DNA from: Aeromonas lusitana
GTDB taxonomy: Bacteria; Pseudomonadota; Gammaproteobacteria; Enterobacterales; Aeromonadaceae
Direction: 5' to 3'
NCBI RefSeq assembly: GCF_002812985.1
Contig: NZ_PGCP01000004.1
Span: forward strand, 124,001 to 188,000
Length of the DNA stretch: 64,000 bases
Part shown: positions 7,929 through 17,317 of the stretch, in pieces
Layout of the letters: every line of letters begins with the position of its first letter
How positions within the stretch are numbered: position 1 is the stretch's first letter
The notes under the pieces: model-generated
What the model was told of the DNA's origin: nothing
Seen by the model: only the letters and a program-made list of their open reading frames with translations
The model's database searches: none
Made by a program: the position numbers and the translations under genes

Positions 7929-8277
7929 GCAAACCATCACAGCAGCCATCGACCAGCAGGGAGCTGAATCAAGTAGGGTCGATTAGCATAATCAGCCACT
8001 CTATTGATCTATGTAATTGGAAAGCGGTTGACAGAAAAGCTGCAACCACTTTTCACGGATGCCTTATTACGCCATGCTAATAAAGTTTACTGTCCTGCTT
8101 ATATCGATGACATAAAAATGATTTCATATCATCAACGCGAGTTGAACTATGCCACATAAATAACATAACTATAAAATGTCGCTGAAAAATATATTTATAA
8201 ATACCAAAAACAGTTAAGGCACAACACAAGGAACAGTTGTATAGTTAGAACAAACTATATTTACCTAGGTGTTTACT

Positions 8278-9171
8278 ATGCAGTTGTTTTTTCATGATGT
8301 TGGATTAAAAGGTGCAACCGCTGACTTCCCAAAGACTATTTATAGTGACATAGCCATATCAGACATAGTCGCGCAATGCCCAATAGAACTAAGAGCATCA
8401 ATTAGTGAATCCTTATTAAATGAATTCCCAGATGGATGGTGTAACGTATGGGGCGTACCATTAGGGGCAAAGAGTGTCATAAACCAGCTAACTTATAATG
8501 ACGTTATGCTTCTTATAAAAAGCACCGGTGGTTTAGAGGAAATACCGGTTCTTTGCCATGTAAAACTTTTCCCAAAAGAACAGCTACTTGAACTATCCAA
8601 GTTTTTATGGGGAAGCACACATTTTCCTTATATATTTTTCTTCAAGACACAGGATATCGATTTAAATTGGACGCAATTTAAATCAGATGTAGATTATTTA
8701 CCTAAATTTAGACCAAGTGGGAATGTTTACAGGGTAAAAAGTGAACGGTTACTACGTTTTGGTGGAGCCTCAGGATATGTAAAAACCTTAATAAAAAAAG
8801 AACCTATATCCTTACCACCACTGCCATTGAGTTTGAAGGAGTCAGAGATAGACGAAGAATATAATGAAGGAAGTAGAGAGACACGTGAGGCTACTTTCTT
8901 CAAAAGAAATAGAAAACTAGTTTTAGATGCAAAGAAAACCTATGGGTATAACTGTCAGATATGTGATTTTAACTTTGAAGAGACATATGGTGAACTAGGA
9001 TTTGAATTTATTGAGTGTCATCATATTAATCCTCTGTCAGAAAGAGACTTTGACCTCCCAACCACAATAGAAGATGTTCTGGTAGTTTGCTCTAATTGCC
9101 ATAAAATGTTGCACAAAACTAGGCCTGCATTACATCCATTACAATTAAAATCTTTGCTATTCAAAAAGTAA
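8278..9171 (+). CDS. HNH endonuclease with possible PUA/EVE-like N-terminal domain
   Basis: 297 residues from ATG 8278 (GTG 8269 also possible). The C-terminus is an HNH nuclease with a zinc-binding frame: Cys226/Cys229 (CQIC), ECHHINP (Cys247, catalytic-type His248/249) and CSNCHKMLHK (Cys271, Cys274, His275, His279). The N-terminal ~160 residues (WGV near the start, then a LWG-containing stretch and NVYRV) resemble the strand order of PUA/EVE-type modified-base readers; that is inference. The gene is much more AT-rich than its neighbours and monocistronic, so recently acquired. A modification-dependent restriction enzyme is the best guess; no methyltransferase gene is adjacent. Confidence 0.8.
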   Translation: MQLFFHDVGLKGATADFPKTIYSDIAISDIVAQCPIELRASISESLLNEFPDGWCNVWGVPLGAKSVINQLTYNDVMLLIKSTGGLEEIPVLCHVKLFPKEQLLELSKFLWGSTHFPYIFFFKTQDIDLNWTQFKSDVDYLPKFRPSGNVYRVKSERLLRFGGASGYVKTLIKKEPISLPPLPLSLKESEIDEEYNEGSRETREATFFKRNRKLVLDAKKTYGYNCQICDFNFEETYGELGFEFIECHHINPLSERDFDLPTTIEDVLVVCSNCHKMLHKTRPALHPLQLKSLLFKK

Positions 9172-9204
9172 TATAACCATCTTTCTAAGATGAGTTAGTT
9201 TGCT

Positions 9205-9232
9205 AAAAGGGCGCTTTCGCGCCCTTTTCTAT
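9205..9232. terminator. Shared terminator of the HNH gene and parC
   Basis: A perfect 10-bp stem (9205-9214 with 9219-9228), TTTC loop, T-rich on one side and A-rich on the other. It serves two convergent genes. Confidence 0.85.
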
Positions 9233-9236
9233 TTTC

Positions 9237-11528
9237 TTACCCTTCCTGATTTTCCCCTACTACTGTCTCACCAGCAGTGGGTTCGATCTCTATCCTGTCC
9301 ACCCGCTGCAAGCCTCTTGGCAACTTGGCTCCACGGCGGCCGCGCTCGCCGCGGTAGTAGTCAAGGTCGGACGGTTTCAGCGTCAGCTTGCGCTTGCCGG
9401 CGAACAGGGTCACCGACTGGCCTTGCGGGATGACAGCCGCCATCACCACGAACTCCTCCCGCGCCTTGACGCGAGCTGACGGAATGCTGATGAGCTTGTT
9501 ACCCTTGCCCTTGCCGAGCACCGGCAAGGTATTGAGCGGGAACAACAGCATGCGACCCTCGTTGGAGATGGCCATGCAGAGATCGCTCTCCGGTGAGCCA
9601 ATCTTCTGGGGCGCCATCACCAGGCCCCCTTCCGGCACGGTCAGCAGCGCCTTGCCATTCTTGTTCTTGCCGATGAGGTCGTCGTAGTTGCACACGAACC
9701 CATAACCGGCGTCGGAACAAATCAGGTAAGGCTCACCCTCGTTGCCCATCACCAGATGACGCACCTCTTCACCTGCGCCAAGCGCAAAGCGGCCGGTGAG
9801 CGGCTCCCCCTGGCTGCGGGCGGAAGGCAGGGTATGGGCCTCCAGGGCATAGGTTCTTCCCAAGGTCGAGAGGAACACAGCCTGCTGGTTGCTGCGGCCA
9901 AAGGCGTGGGCGAGATAGCTGTCCCCCGCCTTGTAGGAGAGCCCCTCCACGTCCACGTCGTGGCCCTTGGCGGCGCGCACCCAGCCCTTGTCGGACAGGA
10001 TCACGGTGACCGGCTCGCTCGGGGTCAGCTCTTTTTCGGTCAGCGCGACTGCGGTGGCGCGCTCCACCAGCGGGGTGCGGCGCTCGTCGCCGTACTTCTC
10101 GGCATCCGCCAGCAGCTCTTTCTTGAGCAGGGTATTGAGGCGACGCTCGGAGCCCAGGATGAGTTCCAGCTTGTCACGCTCCTCGGCCAGCTCGCTTTGC
10201 TCGGCACGCAGCTTGAACTCTTCGAGTTTCGCCAGATGGCGCAGTTTGAGCTCGAGAATGGCCTCGGCCTGGGTCTCGCTGATGTTGAAGCGCTCCACCA
10301 TCACCTTGCCCGGCTCATCCTCGGTGCGGATGATCTCGATCACCTCGTCGATGTTGAGGTAGGCGATCAGCAAGCCTTCCAAGATGTGCAGGCGGGCCAG
10401 CACCTTGTCCAGGCGGAACTGCAGGCGGCGACGCACCGTCTCACGGCGAAAGCTGATCCACTCGGAGAGGATCATCTTGAGATCTTTCACCTGGGGCCTG
10501 TTGTCCAGACCCAGGATATTGAGGTTGACCCGATAGTTCTTCTCCAGATCCGTGGTGGCGAACAGGTGGGCCATCAGCCCCTCCACGTCCACCCGGTTGG
10601 AGCGGGGGATGATCACCAGACGGGTCGGGTTCTCATGGTCCGATTCGTCCCGCAGATCCGTGACCATGGGCAGCTTCTTGGCCACCATCTGGGCGGCGAT
10701 CTGCTCCATGATCTTGGCGCCGGACGCCTGATGGGGCAGCGCCGTGATGACGATGTCACCATCCTCCTCGCTCCACACCGCCCGCTGCTTGATGGAGCCC
10801 TTGCCGGTCTCGTAGATTTTGCGGATGTCGTCGCGAGGGGTGATGATCTCGGCGTTGGTTGGGTAGTCTGGCCCTTGAATATGCTGCATCAGCACATCCA
10901 GACCGGCGTTTGGGTTGTCCAGCAGCTCGGCGCAAGCATAAGCCACCTCCCGAGCGTTATGGGGCGGGATATCTGTCGCCATACCGACCGCGATACCGGT
11001 CACCCCGTTGAGCAATATGTGCGGCAGACGGGCCGGCAACACCACGGGTTCCTTCATGGTGCCGTCGAAGTTCGGGGTCCACTCCACAGTCCCCTGGCCG
11101 AGCTCGGAGAGCAGCAGCTCGGAGAAGCGGGACAGCCGCGCCTCGGTATAACGCATGGCGGCGAAGGATTTGGGATCGTCCGGCGCCCCCCAGTTGCCCT
11201 GACCGTCCACCAGCGGGTAGCGGTAGGAGAAGGGCTGGGCCATCAGCACCATGGCTTCATAGCAGGCGCTGTCGCCATGGGGATGGTACTTACCCAGCAC
11301 GTCACCCACAGTACGGGCGGACTTCTTGTGCTTGGAGAGGGCCGACAGCCCCAGCTCGCTCATGGCGTAGATGATGCGCCGCTGCACAGGTTTGAGGCCA
11401 TCGCCGATGTGCGGCAAGGCCCGATCCATGATGACGTACATGGAGTAGTTCAAGTAAGCCTGTTCGGTAAAGGTGCGCATCGGCTGACGCTCTACCCCAT
11501 CCAGACTGAGCTCGATAGCATCACTCAT
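9237..11528 (-). CDS. parC: DNA topoisomerase IV subunit A
   Basis: 763 residues from ATG 11528 ([11 protein letters not shown]), close to the 752 of E. coli ParC; further in-frame sequence upstream is not conserved. ParC cleaves and rejoins DNA to unlink daughter chromosomes. The catalytic tyrosine is in [10 protein letters not shown] (Tyr127, E. coli Tyr120). The quinolone region reads [10 protein letters not shown], with Ser87 and Glu91 matching the susceptible residues Ser80 and Glu84 of E. coli. The C-terminal beta-pinwheel region is complete. parE lies upstream on the same strand, 135 bases away, so they may be co-transcribed. Confidence 0.97.
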   Translation of the reverse strand: MSDAIELSLDGVERQPMRTFTEQAYLNYSMYVIMDRALPHIGDGLKPVQRRIIYAMSELGLSALSKHKKSARTVGDVLGKYHPHGDSACYEAMVLMAQPFSYRYPLVDGQGNWGAPDDPKSFAAMRYTEARLSRFSELLLSELGQGTVEWTPNFDGTMKEPVVLPARLPHILLNGVTGIAVGMATDIPPHNAREVAYACAELLDNPNAGLDVLMQHIQGPDYPTNAEIITPRDDIRKIYETGKGSIKQRAVWSEEDGDIVITALPHQASGAKIMEQIAAQMVAKKLPMVTDLRDESDHENPTRLVIIPRSNRVDVEGLMAHLFATTDLEKNYRVNLNILGLDNRPQVKDLKMILSEWISFRRETVRRRLQFRLDKVLARLHILEGLLIAYLNIDEVIEIIRTEDEPGKVMVERFNISETQAEAILELKLRHLAKLEEFKLRAEQSELAEERDKLELILGSERRLNTLLKKELLADAEKYGDERRTPLVERATAVALTEKELTPSEPVTVILSDKGWVRAAKGHDVDVEGLSYKAGDSYLAHAFGRSNQQAVFLSTLGRTYALEAHTLPSARSQGEPLTGRFALGAGEEVRHLVMGNEGEPYLICSDAGYGFVCNYDDLIGKNKNGKALLTVPEGGLVMAPQKIGSPESDLCMAISNEGRMLLFPLNTLPVLGKGKGNKLISIPSARVKAREEFVVMAAVIPQGQSVTLFAGKRKLTLKPSDLDYYRGERGRRGAKLPRGLQRVDRIEIEPTAGETVVGENQEG

Positions 11529-11663
11529 GTGATAATTCTCTTCCGGTTCTGGAGCCGCCTGCTGGCGACTCCGGCTGATGCTTCTGGCCCAGAGGGGCCA
11601 GTTGACGGCCATCAGAGGATGGCCTGGTTACCCTTGCCGCCACGCGCGACAAGGGTGGCTGAC

Positions 11664-13562
11664 CTAGATGATCGCCAGGTTGCCCTTCTCTTCCAGCCAC
11701 TCGCGGCGATCGGAGGCGCGCTTCTTGGCCAGCAGCATGTCCATCAGCGCCAGGGTCTCGTCCCCTTCTTCTCCCGCGTCGTCCATGGTGAGCTGCACCA
11801 GGCGGCGGGTGTTGGGGTCCATGGTGGTTTCGCGAAGCTGCTTGGGGTTCATCTCACCCAGGCCCTTGAATCGGGTCACCATCACCTTGCCCTTCTTCTT
11901 CTCCGCCTCGACTCGCTGCAACACGCCGTTCTTCTCATCCTCGTCGAGGGCATAGAAGACCTCCTTGCCGATGTCGATGCGGTAGAGCGGCGGCATGGCC
12001 ACGTAGACGTGACCCTGCTTGACCAAGGTTCTGAAATGCTTAACAAAGAGTGCGCACAGCAGGGTGGCGATGTGCAGACCATCCGAGTCCGCATCCGCGA
12101 GTATGCACACCTTGCCGTAGCGCAGTCCGGAGAGATCCTCGGAGTCCGGATCCAGACCGATGGCGACCGAGATGTCGTGCACTTCCTGGGAGGCGAGCAC
12201 CTGACCGGCTTCGACCTCCCAGGTGTTCAGGATCTTGCCGCGCAGGGGCATGATGGCCTGGAATTCACGATCCCGCGCCTGCTTGGCGCTGCCGCCCGCG
12301 GAGTCACCCTCCACCAGGAACAATTCGCCTTGCATGGGGTCGGCGCAGTTGCAGTCGGTGAGCTTGCCGGGCAGGGCTGGGCCCTGGGTGATTTTCTTGC
12401 GCACCACCGTCTTGGCGGCGCGCATCCGGCGCTGGGCGCTGCTGATACAGATCTCGGCGATCTGCTCCGCCAGCTCGGTGTTGCTGTTGAGGTAGAGGCT
12501 GAAGGCATCCTTCACCACCCCGGACACAAAGGCCGAGCTCTGGCGGGATGAGAGCCGCTCCTTGGTCTGACCGGCGAACTGGGGATCCTGCATCTTGACC
12601 GAGAGGATGTAGGCGCAGCGATCCCAGATGTCTTCCGGCGTGAGTTTGACTCCGCGCGGCAGCAGGTTGCGGAACTCGCAGAACTCGCGCATGGCGTCGA
12701 GCAAGCCCTGGCGCAGGCCGTTGACGTGAGTGCCGCCAAGGGCGGTAGGAATGAGGTTCACATAGGATTCGGCAAGGCACTCGCCTCCTTCCGGCAACCA
12801 GCAGAGGGCCCAGTCCACCGCGGACTGCTCTGTGCTGAAGGTGCCGACGAAGGGTTGCTCCGGCAGGCAGGTGAACTGCTTGACCGCATCGATGAGGTAA
12901 TCCTTGAGGCCATCCTCGTAGCACCACTCAAGCTTGATGCCGGTGTTCTTGTCCAGGAACTTGATGGTGAGGCCGGGGCAGAGCACGGCCTTGGCTTTGA
13001 GCAGGTGCTCGAGCTTGGAGACCGAGAAGCGGGGCGAGTCGAAATAGCTCGCCTGGGGCCAGAAGCGCACTCGGGTACCCGTGTTGCGGCGACCGCAGGT
13101 GCCCGTGATGGTCAGCTCCTGCACCTTGTCACCGCGCTCGAAGGCGATGTCATAGATCTGGCCATCCCGGCGCACCGTCACCTCGACCCGATCGGACAGC
13201 GCATTCACCACAGAGATGCCCACCCCGTGCAGACCGCCGGAGAACTGGTAATTCTTATTGGAGAACTTGCCCCCCGCGTGCAGCTTGCAGAGGATCAGCT
13301 CCACACCGGAGACGCCCTCTTCCGGGTGAATGTCGACCGGCATGCCGCGACCGTCATCGATCACCTCGAGGGACTGATCCTCGTGCAGGATCACCTCCAG
13401 GGTACGGGCATGGCCCGCCAGCGCCTCATCGACGCTGTTATCTATGACTTCCTGGCCGAGGTGATTGGGCCGGGTGGTGTCCGTGTACATGCCGGGGCGG
13501 CGACGCACCGGCTCGAGGCCATTGAGGACCTCAATGGCATCCGCATTGTATTGAGTAGACAT
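11664..13562 (-). CDS. parE: DNA topoisomerase IV subunit B
   Basis: 632 residues from ATG 13562 (MSTQYNADAIEVL), against 630 in E. coli; a longer frame upstream is rejected because it lies in non-conserved sequence. The GHKL ATPase is at the N-terminus (EVIDNSVDEALAG, then DDGRGMP), the transducer follows, and the TOPRIM motif EGDSAGGSAKQ and the DADSDG metal site lie in the C-terminal half. It works with ParC in decatenation. In E. coli parE follows yqiA; here five genes separate them. Confidence 0.97.
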   Translation of the reverse strand: MSTQYNADAIEVLNGLEPVRRRPGMYTDTTRPNHLGQEVIDNSVDEALAGHARTLEVILHEDQSLEVIDDGRGMPVDIHPEEGVSGVELILCKLHAGGKFSNKNYQFSGGLHGVGISVVNALSDRVEVTVRRDGQIYDIAFERGDKVQELTITGTCGRRNTGTRVRFWPQASYFDSPRFSVSKLEHLLKAKAVLCPGLTIKFLDKNTGIKLEWCYEDGLKDYLIDAVKQFTCLPEQPFVGTFSTEQSAVDWALCWLPEGGECLAESYVNLIPTALGGTHVNGLRQGLLDAMREFCEFRNLLPRGVKLTPEDIWDRCAYILSVKMQDPQFAGQTKERLSSRQSSAFVSGVVKDAFSLYLNSNTELAEQIAEICISSAQRRMRAAKTVVRKKITQGPALPGKLTDCNCADPMQGELFLVEGDSAGGSAKQARDREFQAIMPLRGKILNTWEVEAGQVLASQEVHDISVAIGLDPDSEDLSGLRYGKVCILADADSDGLHIATLLCALFVKHFRTLVKQGHVYVAMPPLYRIDIGKEVFYALDEDEKNGVLQRVEAEKKKGKVMVTRFKGLGEMNPKQLRETTMDPNTRRLVQLTMDDAGEEGDETLALMDMLLAKKRASDRREWLEEKGNLAII

Positions 13563-13678
13563 GGAGGGCCTTGCGAATTGACGTTTGGGGAGGATCTTAC
13601 TCGCTGGGACGGCGTTGGACAAACCCGTCGGTGGCAAAGGGTGATCCAGAGGGGCCAAGCCGCCCCTCCAGACCCGGA

Positions 13679-15691
13679 TCAGCGGGTGTCGGCCGAACCG
13701 GGTAGCGCCAATTGCAGCTGGGAAAGCGAGCATTGCAGCCGCCACACCAGTCCCGCCAGGGTCTGGGCCGCCGGCTCGGGATTGGCGGCCAGTCCTTGGC
13801 TGATGCGCCCCAACTCGGCCAGGGTGCGGCCGAGGGAGTCATGCTGCACCCCGCCTGCGGTCAGTATCCCCTTGAGGGAGCGGATGCAGCCATCCCGCAC
13901 CAGGTAGAGCGCCGGATCCTTGCCCCGCCACTGGCGCAGCTGCCAGACGATGTGGCTGCAGTTAAGCAGCACCACGCCCCAACGCAACCCCCAGCGCCGG
14001 GCGCTCTGATCCGTCCCCTGACCGAGCTGGCCGATGAGGTGATAGACCCTGGACTCGAACTCCGGCTCGCTCTGGTGGGGACGAGGGGCCAGTTGATCCA
14101 TGAAGTCGAGCCGCAGGCGGCGAATGAGGCGCCGACTCTTGCGACCGTCCGAGCTGGGTCTGAGGATCTGGAACGCCAGCCCGGCCACCATGACCCCCAG
14201 CACCTTGGCGATGCTGTCGTTGACGAAGCCCTGATAGTCGTAGCTCGGCGGATTGGTGATGGCGAGGAAGGAGCCACAAAGCACTATGAGCTGCCCCCAG
14301 AGCGCCGCCGAGGCGGGTCTCTGCAGCTTGAACATCTGCATGGTCACCATGGCCGGGAACAGCAGGGCGCAGAAGACCCAGAAGTCATCTATCTGGATCA
14401 TCAAACCGAACTTGATGGCGAAGCAGGCGAGGCTCAGCAGCAAGATGGCGTTCTGCATGTTGCCTATCCCCTTCAGGGGCGCCGTCCCCGACGAGTAGAG
14501 CACGCAGCAGATGGAGAGCATGGTGAGCGCCGCCGACCCCGAATCCCACTGGGTGTTGATCCAGAAGGCGCAGCCCAGCACCACGCTGGCGAAGGTGCGA
14601 AGGCCGTTGTAGGCCGCCTCCAGGCTGTCGGTGTGGCTGGTGAGCGAGCTGTGGCGCGGCGGAGTTGGCCACTCCTGCCCCTCATAGCGAGCCAGCCGGC
14701 TGAGCCAGCGCTGGCACTCCAGATAGGTCCAGCAGAAGGCTCTGAGCCGCCGCCAGAAGGTCTGTAGCCGATAGTCATCGGAGCCCACAGCCAGGGGGGC
14801 CAGCAGGCGGGCGATGCGCACCTTGTCGCAATCGGGATCGCTCAAGGCATTGAGCACCTCGGTGAGCAGGGGTTGCAGCCGTGCCTCCTGCCCCGGCAGG
14901 TTGTGCAGCATGCGGCGCTGGCCCGACAGCAGGCTGACCATGCGCAGCTGACGGTGCAGCAGGAAGTTGAGCAGCTTGTTGTGGCGCCTGAGCCTGTGGT
15001 GGCTCCAGACCGCCTGGATGCGCAGCAGGTTCAGGGTGAGGATCTGACCTATCACCCCCTCGTGGGCGGCGCGTACATCGGCACTCGCCTCCCCCAGCCA
15101 GAGCAGCCGCGCGTGTTCCAGCAGCCGGGCCTGGCTGCGGTGCAGGGAGGCGAGCAGTGTCTCCCCGTCCGAGGTGCTCGGCAGGATCATCATCATCAGG
15201 CCGCCGCAGAGGATGCCGGTGATCACCTCGCTCACCCGGGCCTGGGCGATGTCGAAGATGTGGCGGGGATCGTCCACGTTGACACAGGCGAAAGCGATGA
15301 TGGCCGCGGTGTACCCCGCCAGGGCGAAGGCGTAGGAGACGTTGTTCTGATAGTGGTTCGAGATGTAAGTACAGAGCCCGAGCCAGAGCGCGATGAGAAA
15401 GGTGAAGAGCCAGGGATCGGCGAGGCCGAGACCCGCCAGCATCACGGCGGCCATGGCGCCGATGAGGCTGCCCACCACTCGTCCCAGGCTCTTGCTGATG
15501 ACGCCGCCGACGGTGGGGAAGCTCACCACGGCGGCCGAGGTCATGGCCCAGTAGGGAGAGTCCAGTTGCAACACGAACGCCAGCCAGAGCGACAGGCACA
15601 TGGCCAGACTGTTGCGCAGGGCATAGCGCCACTGGCCCCCGTTGGCCTGACCCCAGGGCGTGCGCCGCCAGAGGGATGCCCCGGCGGCCAT
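13679..15691 (-). CDS. AaeB-like FUSC family efflux protein
   Basis: 670 residues, the size of E. coli AaeB (655). Two blocks of five to six transmembrane helices, each followed by a large cytoplasmic helical region, form the duplicated FUSC architecture. TVGGVISKSLGRVVGSLIGA and the second-half NAILLLSL region fit the family. In E. coli AaeAB exports aromatic carboxylic acids such as p-hydroxybenzoate. The adaptor gene upstream ends one base before this ATG, so the genes are tightly coupled. It sits in a cassette inserted between yqiA and parE. Exact substrate unknown. Confidence 0.85.
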   Translation of the reverse strand: MAAGASLWRRTPWGQANGGQWRYALRNSLAMCLSLWLAFVLQLDSPYWAMTSAAVVSFPTVGGVISKSLGRVVGSLIGAMAAVMLAGLGLADPWLFTFLIALWLGLCTYISNHYQNNVSYAFALAGYTAAIIAFACVNVDDPRHIFDIAQARVSEVITGILCGGLMMMILPSTSDGETLLASLHRSQARLLEHARLLWLGEASADVRAAHEGVIGQILTLNLLRIQAVWSHHRLRRHNKLLNFLLHRQLRMVSLLSGQRRMLHNLPGQEARLQPLLTEVLNALSDPDCDKVRIARLLAPLAVGSDDYRLQTFWRRLRAFCWTYLECQRWLSRLARYEGQEWPTPPRHSSLTSHTDSLEAAYNGLRTFASVVLGCAFWINTQWDSGSAALTMLSICCVLYSSGTAPLKGIGNMQNAILLLSLACFAIKFGLMIQIDDFWVFCALLFPAMVTMQMFKLQRPASAALWGQLIVLCGSFLAITNPPSYDYQGFVNDSIAKVLGVMVAGLAFQILRPSSDGRKSRRLIRRLRLDFMDQLAPRPHQSEPEFESRVYHLIGQLGQGTDQSARRWGLRWGVVLLNCSHIVWQLRQWRGKDPALYLVRDGCIRSLKGILTAGGVQHDSLGRTLAELGRISQGLAANPEPAAQTLAGLVWRLQCSLSQLQLALPGSADTR

Positions 15692-15692
15692 C

Positions 15693-16559
15693 TTATTGAC
15701 CTATGGTGATGGTGCAGGTGGTGCCCGCGATGAGCGCCAGCTCGGGTGGTACCTCCAGCAGGCGGATCCGCACCGGCACCCGCTGGGCCAGTCGCACCCA
15801 GGGTACGTTCGGCTTGACGTCCAGCAGCAGGCTGTCGCTCCCCTCCAGACTCTGGTCGTGAATGGCGCGGCCTATGCTCTCCACCTCCCCTTTCAGCACC
15901 TGCTCACCGCTGTAGAGCACCATGGTGGCCGGTTTACCCACCTGGATGTGGCCGAGCTTGGTCTCCTCGAAGTAGCCCTGCACGTAGAAGGAGTGAATGT
16001 CCACCAATGCCACCAGAGGCACACCGGCGCTGGCGTAGTTGCCGACCCGGGCCTGCAGATTGGTGATGTAGCCGTCGCTCGAGGCCTTGACTGTCGTCTT
16101 GGTGAGCGACCATTTGGCCTGCTCCAGGTTCGCCTCGGCGACCTGATAGGCGGCCTTCATGGCCTGGGCATTGAGCCGCGCCTCGTCCACCGCCTCGGCG
16201 GAGATGACGGTGCGGGAGAGGTGCTGGCGACGGCTCGCCTCATGCTCCGCCTTGTCCAGATCCGATTTGGCCTTGGCGAGCGCCGCACTGGCGTTGTCCA
16301 GGGCGATGCGATAGGGCACGGGATCCAGGTTGAACAGCACCTCCCCTGTCTTCACCAGCTGGTTGTCCCGCACCGGGATGGCCACTATCTTGCCCGATAC
16401 CTCGGGGGTGATGCTGACCAACTCGGCCCGCACCTTGCCATCCCGGGTCCAGGGCCCCTGCATGTAGTAGTTCCACAGCCACCAGCCCGCCGCCAGCGCC
16501 AGGGCGCATACCAGCAGAGTGGAGAAGTATTTGAGGGTAGCCAGGGGTGATTTAGCCAT
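15693..16559 (-). CDS. AaeA-like HlyD-family periplasmic adaptor
   Basis: 288 residues with one N-terminal membrane anchor (about 8-28). The biotinyl-lipoyl barrel halves are visible as PEVSGKIVAIPVRDNQLVK and ASSDGYITNLQA, separated by a helical hairpin. SFYVQGYFEETKLG and WVRLAQRVPVRIRL are close to the corresponding AaeA segments. It bridges the FUSC pump to an outer-membrane channel, possibly TolC encoded 4 kb away (inference). The start overlaps the end of the DUF1656 gene by eight bases. Confidence 0.9.
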   Translation of the reverse strand: MAKSPLATLKYFSTLLVCALALAAGWWLWNYYMQGPWTRDGKVRAELVSITPEVSGKIVAIPVRDNQLVKTGEVLFNLDPVPYRIALDNASAALAKAKSDLDKAEHEASRRQHLSRTVISAEAVDEARLNAQAMKAAYQVAEANLEQAKWSLTKTTVKASSDGYITNLQARVGNYASAGVPLVALVDIHSFYVQGYFEETKLGHIQVGKPATMVLYSGEQVLKGEVESIGRAIHDQSLEGSDSLLLDVKPNVPWVRLAQRVPVRIRLLEVPPELALIAGTTCTITIGQ

Positions 16560-16779
16560 GAAGCAGGATCCAGAAAGCGCCGCTGACGGCGAGGATGAAG
16601 AGGGAGAGATCCATCAGCAAGGGGTGCCAGACATCCCCGCTGTAGAGCCAGTCCCGCAGCAGATGGTGCACCGGCAGCCAGCCCAGCAGACCGAGCAGCA
16701 CCGCCTTGAACAGGGGCGGGAAGTAGAGCGTGGCGCCAAGGATGAGATCGGGCAGAGCAGAAGCGGTCGGCAATGGCAT
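16552..16779 (-). CDS. AaeX-like small membrane protein (DUF1656)
   Basis: 75 residues with two predicted transmembrane helices (about 12-38 and 50-72). The motif PPLFKAVLLG and the short C-terminus fit the DUF1656/AaeX family (67 residues in E. coli), always found as the first gene of aaeXAB-type operons. The family's molecular role is unclear. In E. coli the operon is controlled by the divergent LysR regulator AaeR; no such regulator gene is beside it here. Confidence 0.85.
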   Translation of the reverse strand: MPLPTASALPDLILGATLYFPPLFKAVLLGLLGWLPVHHLLRDWLYSGDVWHPLLMDLSLFILAVSGAFWILLHG

Positions 16780-16882
16780 GCTCCCTATGGGCAGAGGAAG
16801 ACCGGAAAGCCCACCAGAGCGGGCCTGCCAAGGGTACCACAGCCACCCTGGGTGCTACAGAAGCAGATGAGCCCCTTTGTGG

Positions 16883-17284
16883 TCAGACCAGACGATCCGC
16901 CGGGTGGTTGATGCCATCCCGCAAGGGCACCTCACCGAGCTCGAACGGATTGACCCCCTCGAGGCAGGCGAGGTTGTAGCCGTACTCGGCCGGGTTGGAG
17001 CGGCGCTGGTGATGGGTGTAGATGCCGCAGACGGAGCAGAAGTAGTGCTTGGCGGTGCGGGTGTTGAACTGATAGCAGCGCAGCACAGCCTCCCCCTGCA
17101 GGATGCGGATACCGGCAAGCGGCACGGACGCAACTATGGCGCCCCGTCGCCGGCACAGAGAGCAGTCGCAGCGGCGCGGATCCACCACCCCATCCGGCAG
17201 GCTTAGCTCCAGCACCACAGCCCCGCAGTGGCAGCTGGCCCTGTGTTTCTCCAAGATGGGAGTATTGCCGATCCGCTTGATCAT
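16883..17284 (-). CDS. GFA/CENP-V family zinc-binding protein
   Basis: 133 residues carrying the GFA fold zinc ligands: SCHCGAV (residues about 18-22), RCDCSLCRRRG (38-48) and FCSVCGIYTHH (82-92). Members are annotated as glutathione-dependent formaldehyde-activating enzymes, although that function is doubtful for most. Soluble, no signal peptide. It is on the minus strand between the NUDIX gene and the efflux operon, and reads in the same direction as both. The substrate is unknown. Confidence 0.9.
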   Translation of the reverse strand: MIKRIGNTPILEKHRASCHCGAVVLELSLPDGVVDPRRCDCSLCRRRGAIVASVPLAGIRILQGEAVLRCYQFNTRTAKHYFCSVCGIYTHHQRRSNPAEYGYNLACLEGVNPFELGEVPLRDGINHPADRLV

Positions 17285-17317
17285 CTGGCCTCCTTGCCAA
17301 GCGCTGGTTGTACAGTG

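Larger units (their letters stand above)
7656..8277. other. Non-coding region: REP-like repeats, then AT-rich island edge
   Basis: 622 bases without a gene. The first 270 hold two REP-like palindromes. From about 7960 base composition changes sharply to AT-rich, and it stays so through the HNH gene to about 9200. The promoter of the HNH gene should be in 8040-8270, where several TATAAA-like hexamers occur, too many to choose one. Confidence 0.5.

Noticed and set aside
9756-12551. A 931-codon open frame on the plus strand opposite parC and part of parE
   Set aside because: It is the antisense reading of a GC-rich conserved gene, has a compositionally biased His/Gly/Leu product, no ribosome site and no family signal.
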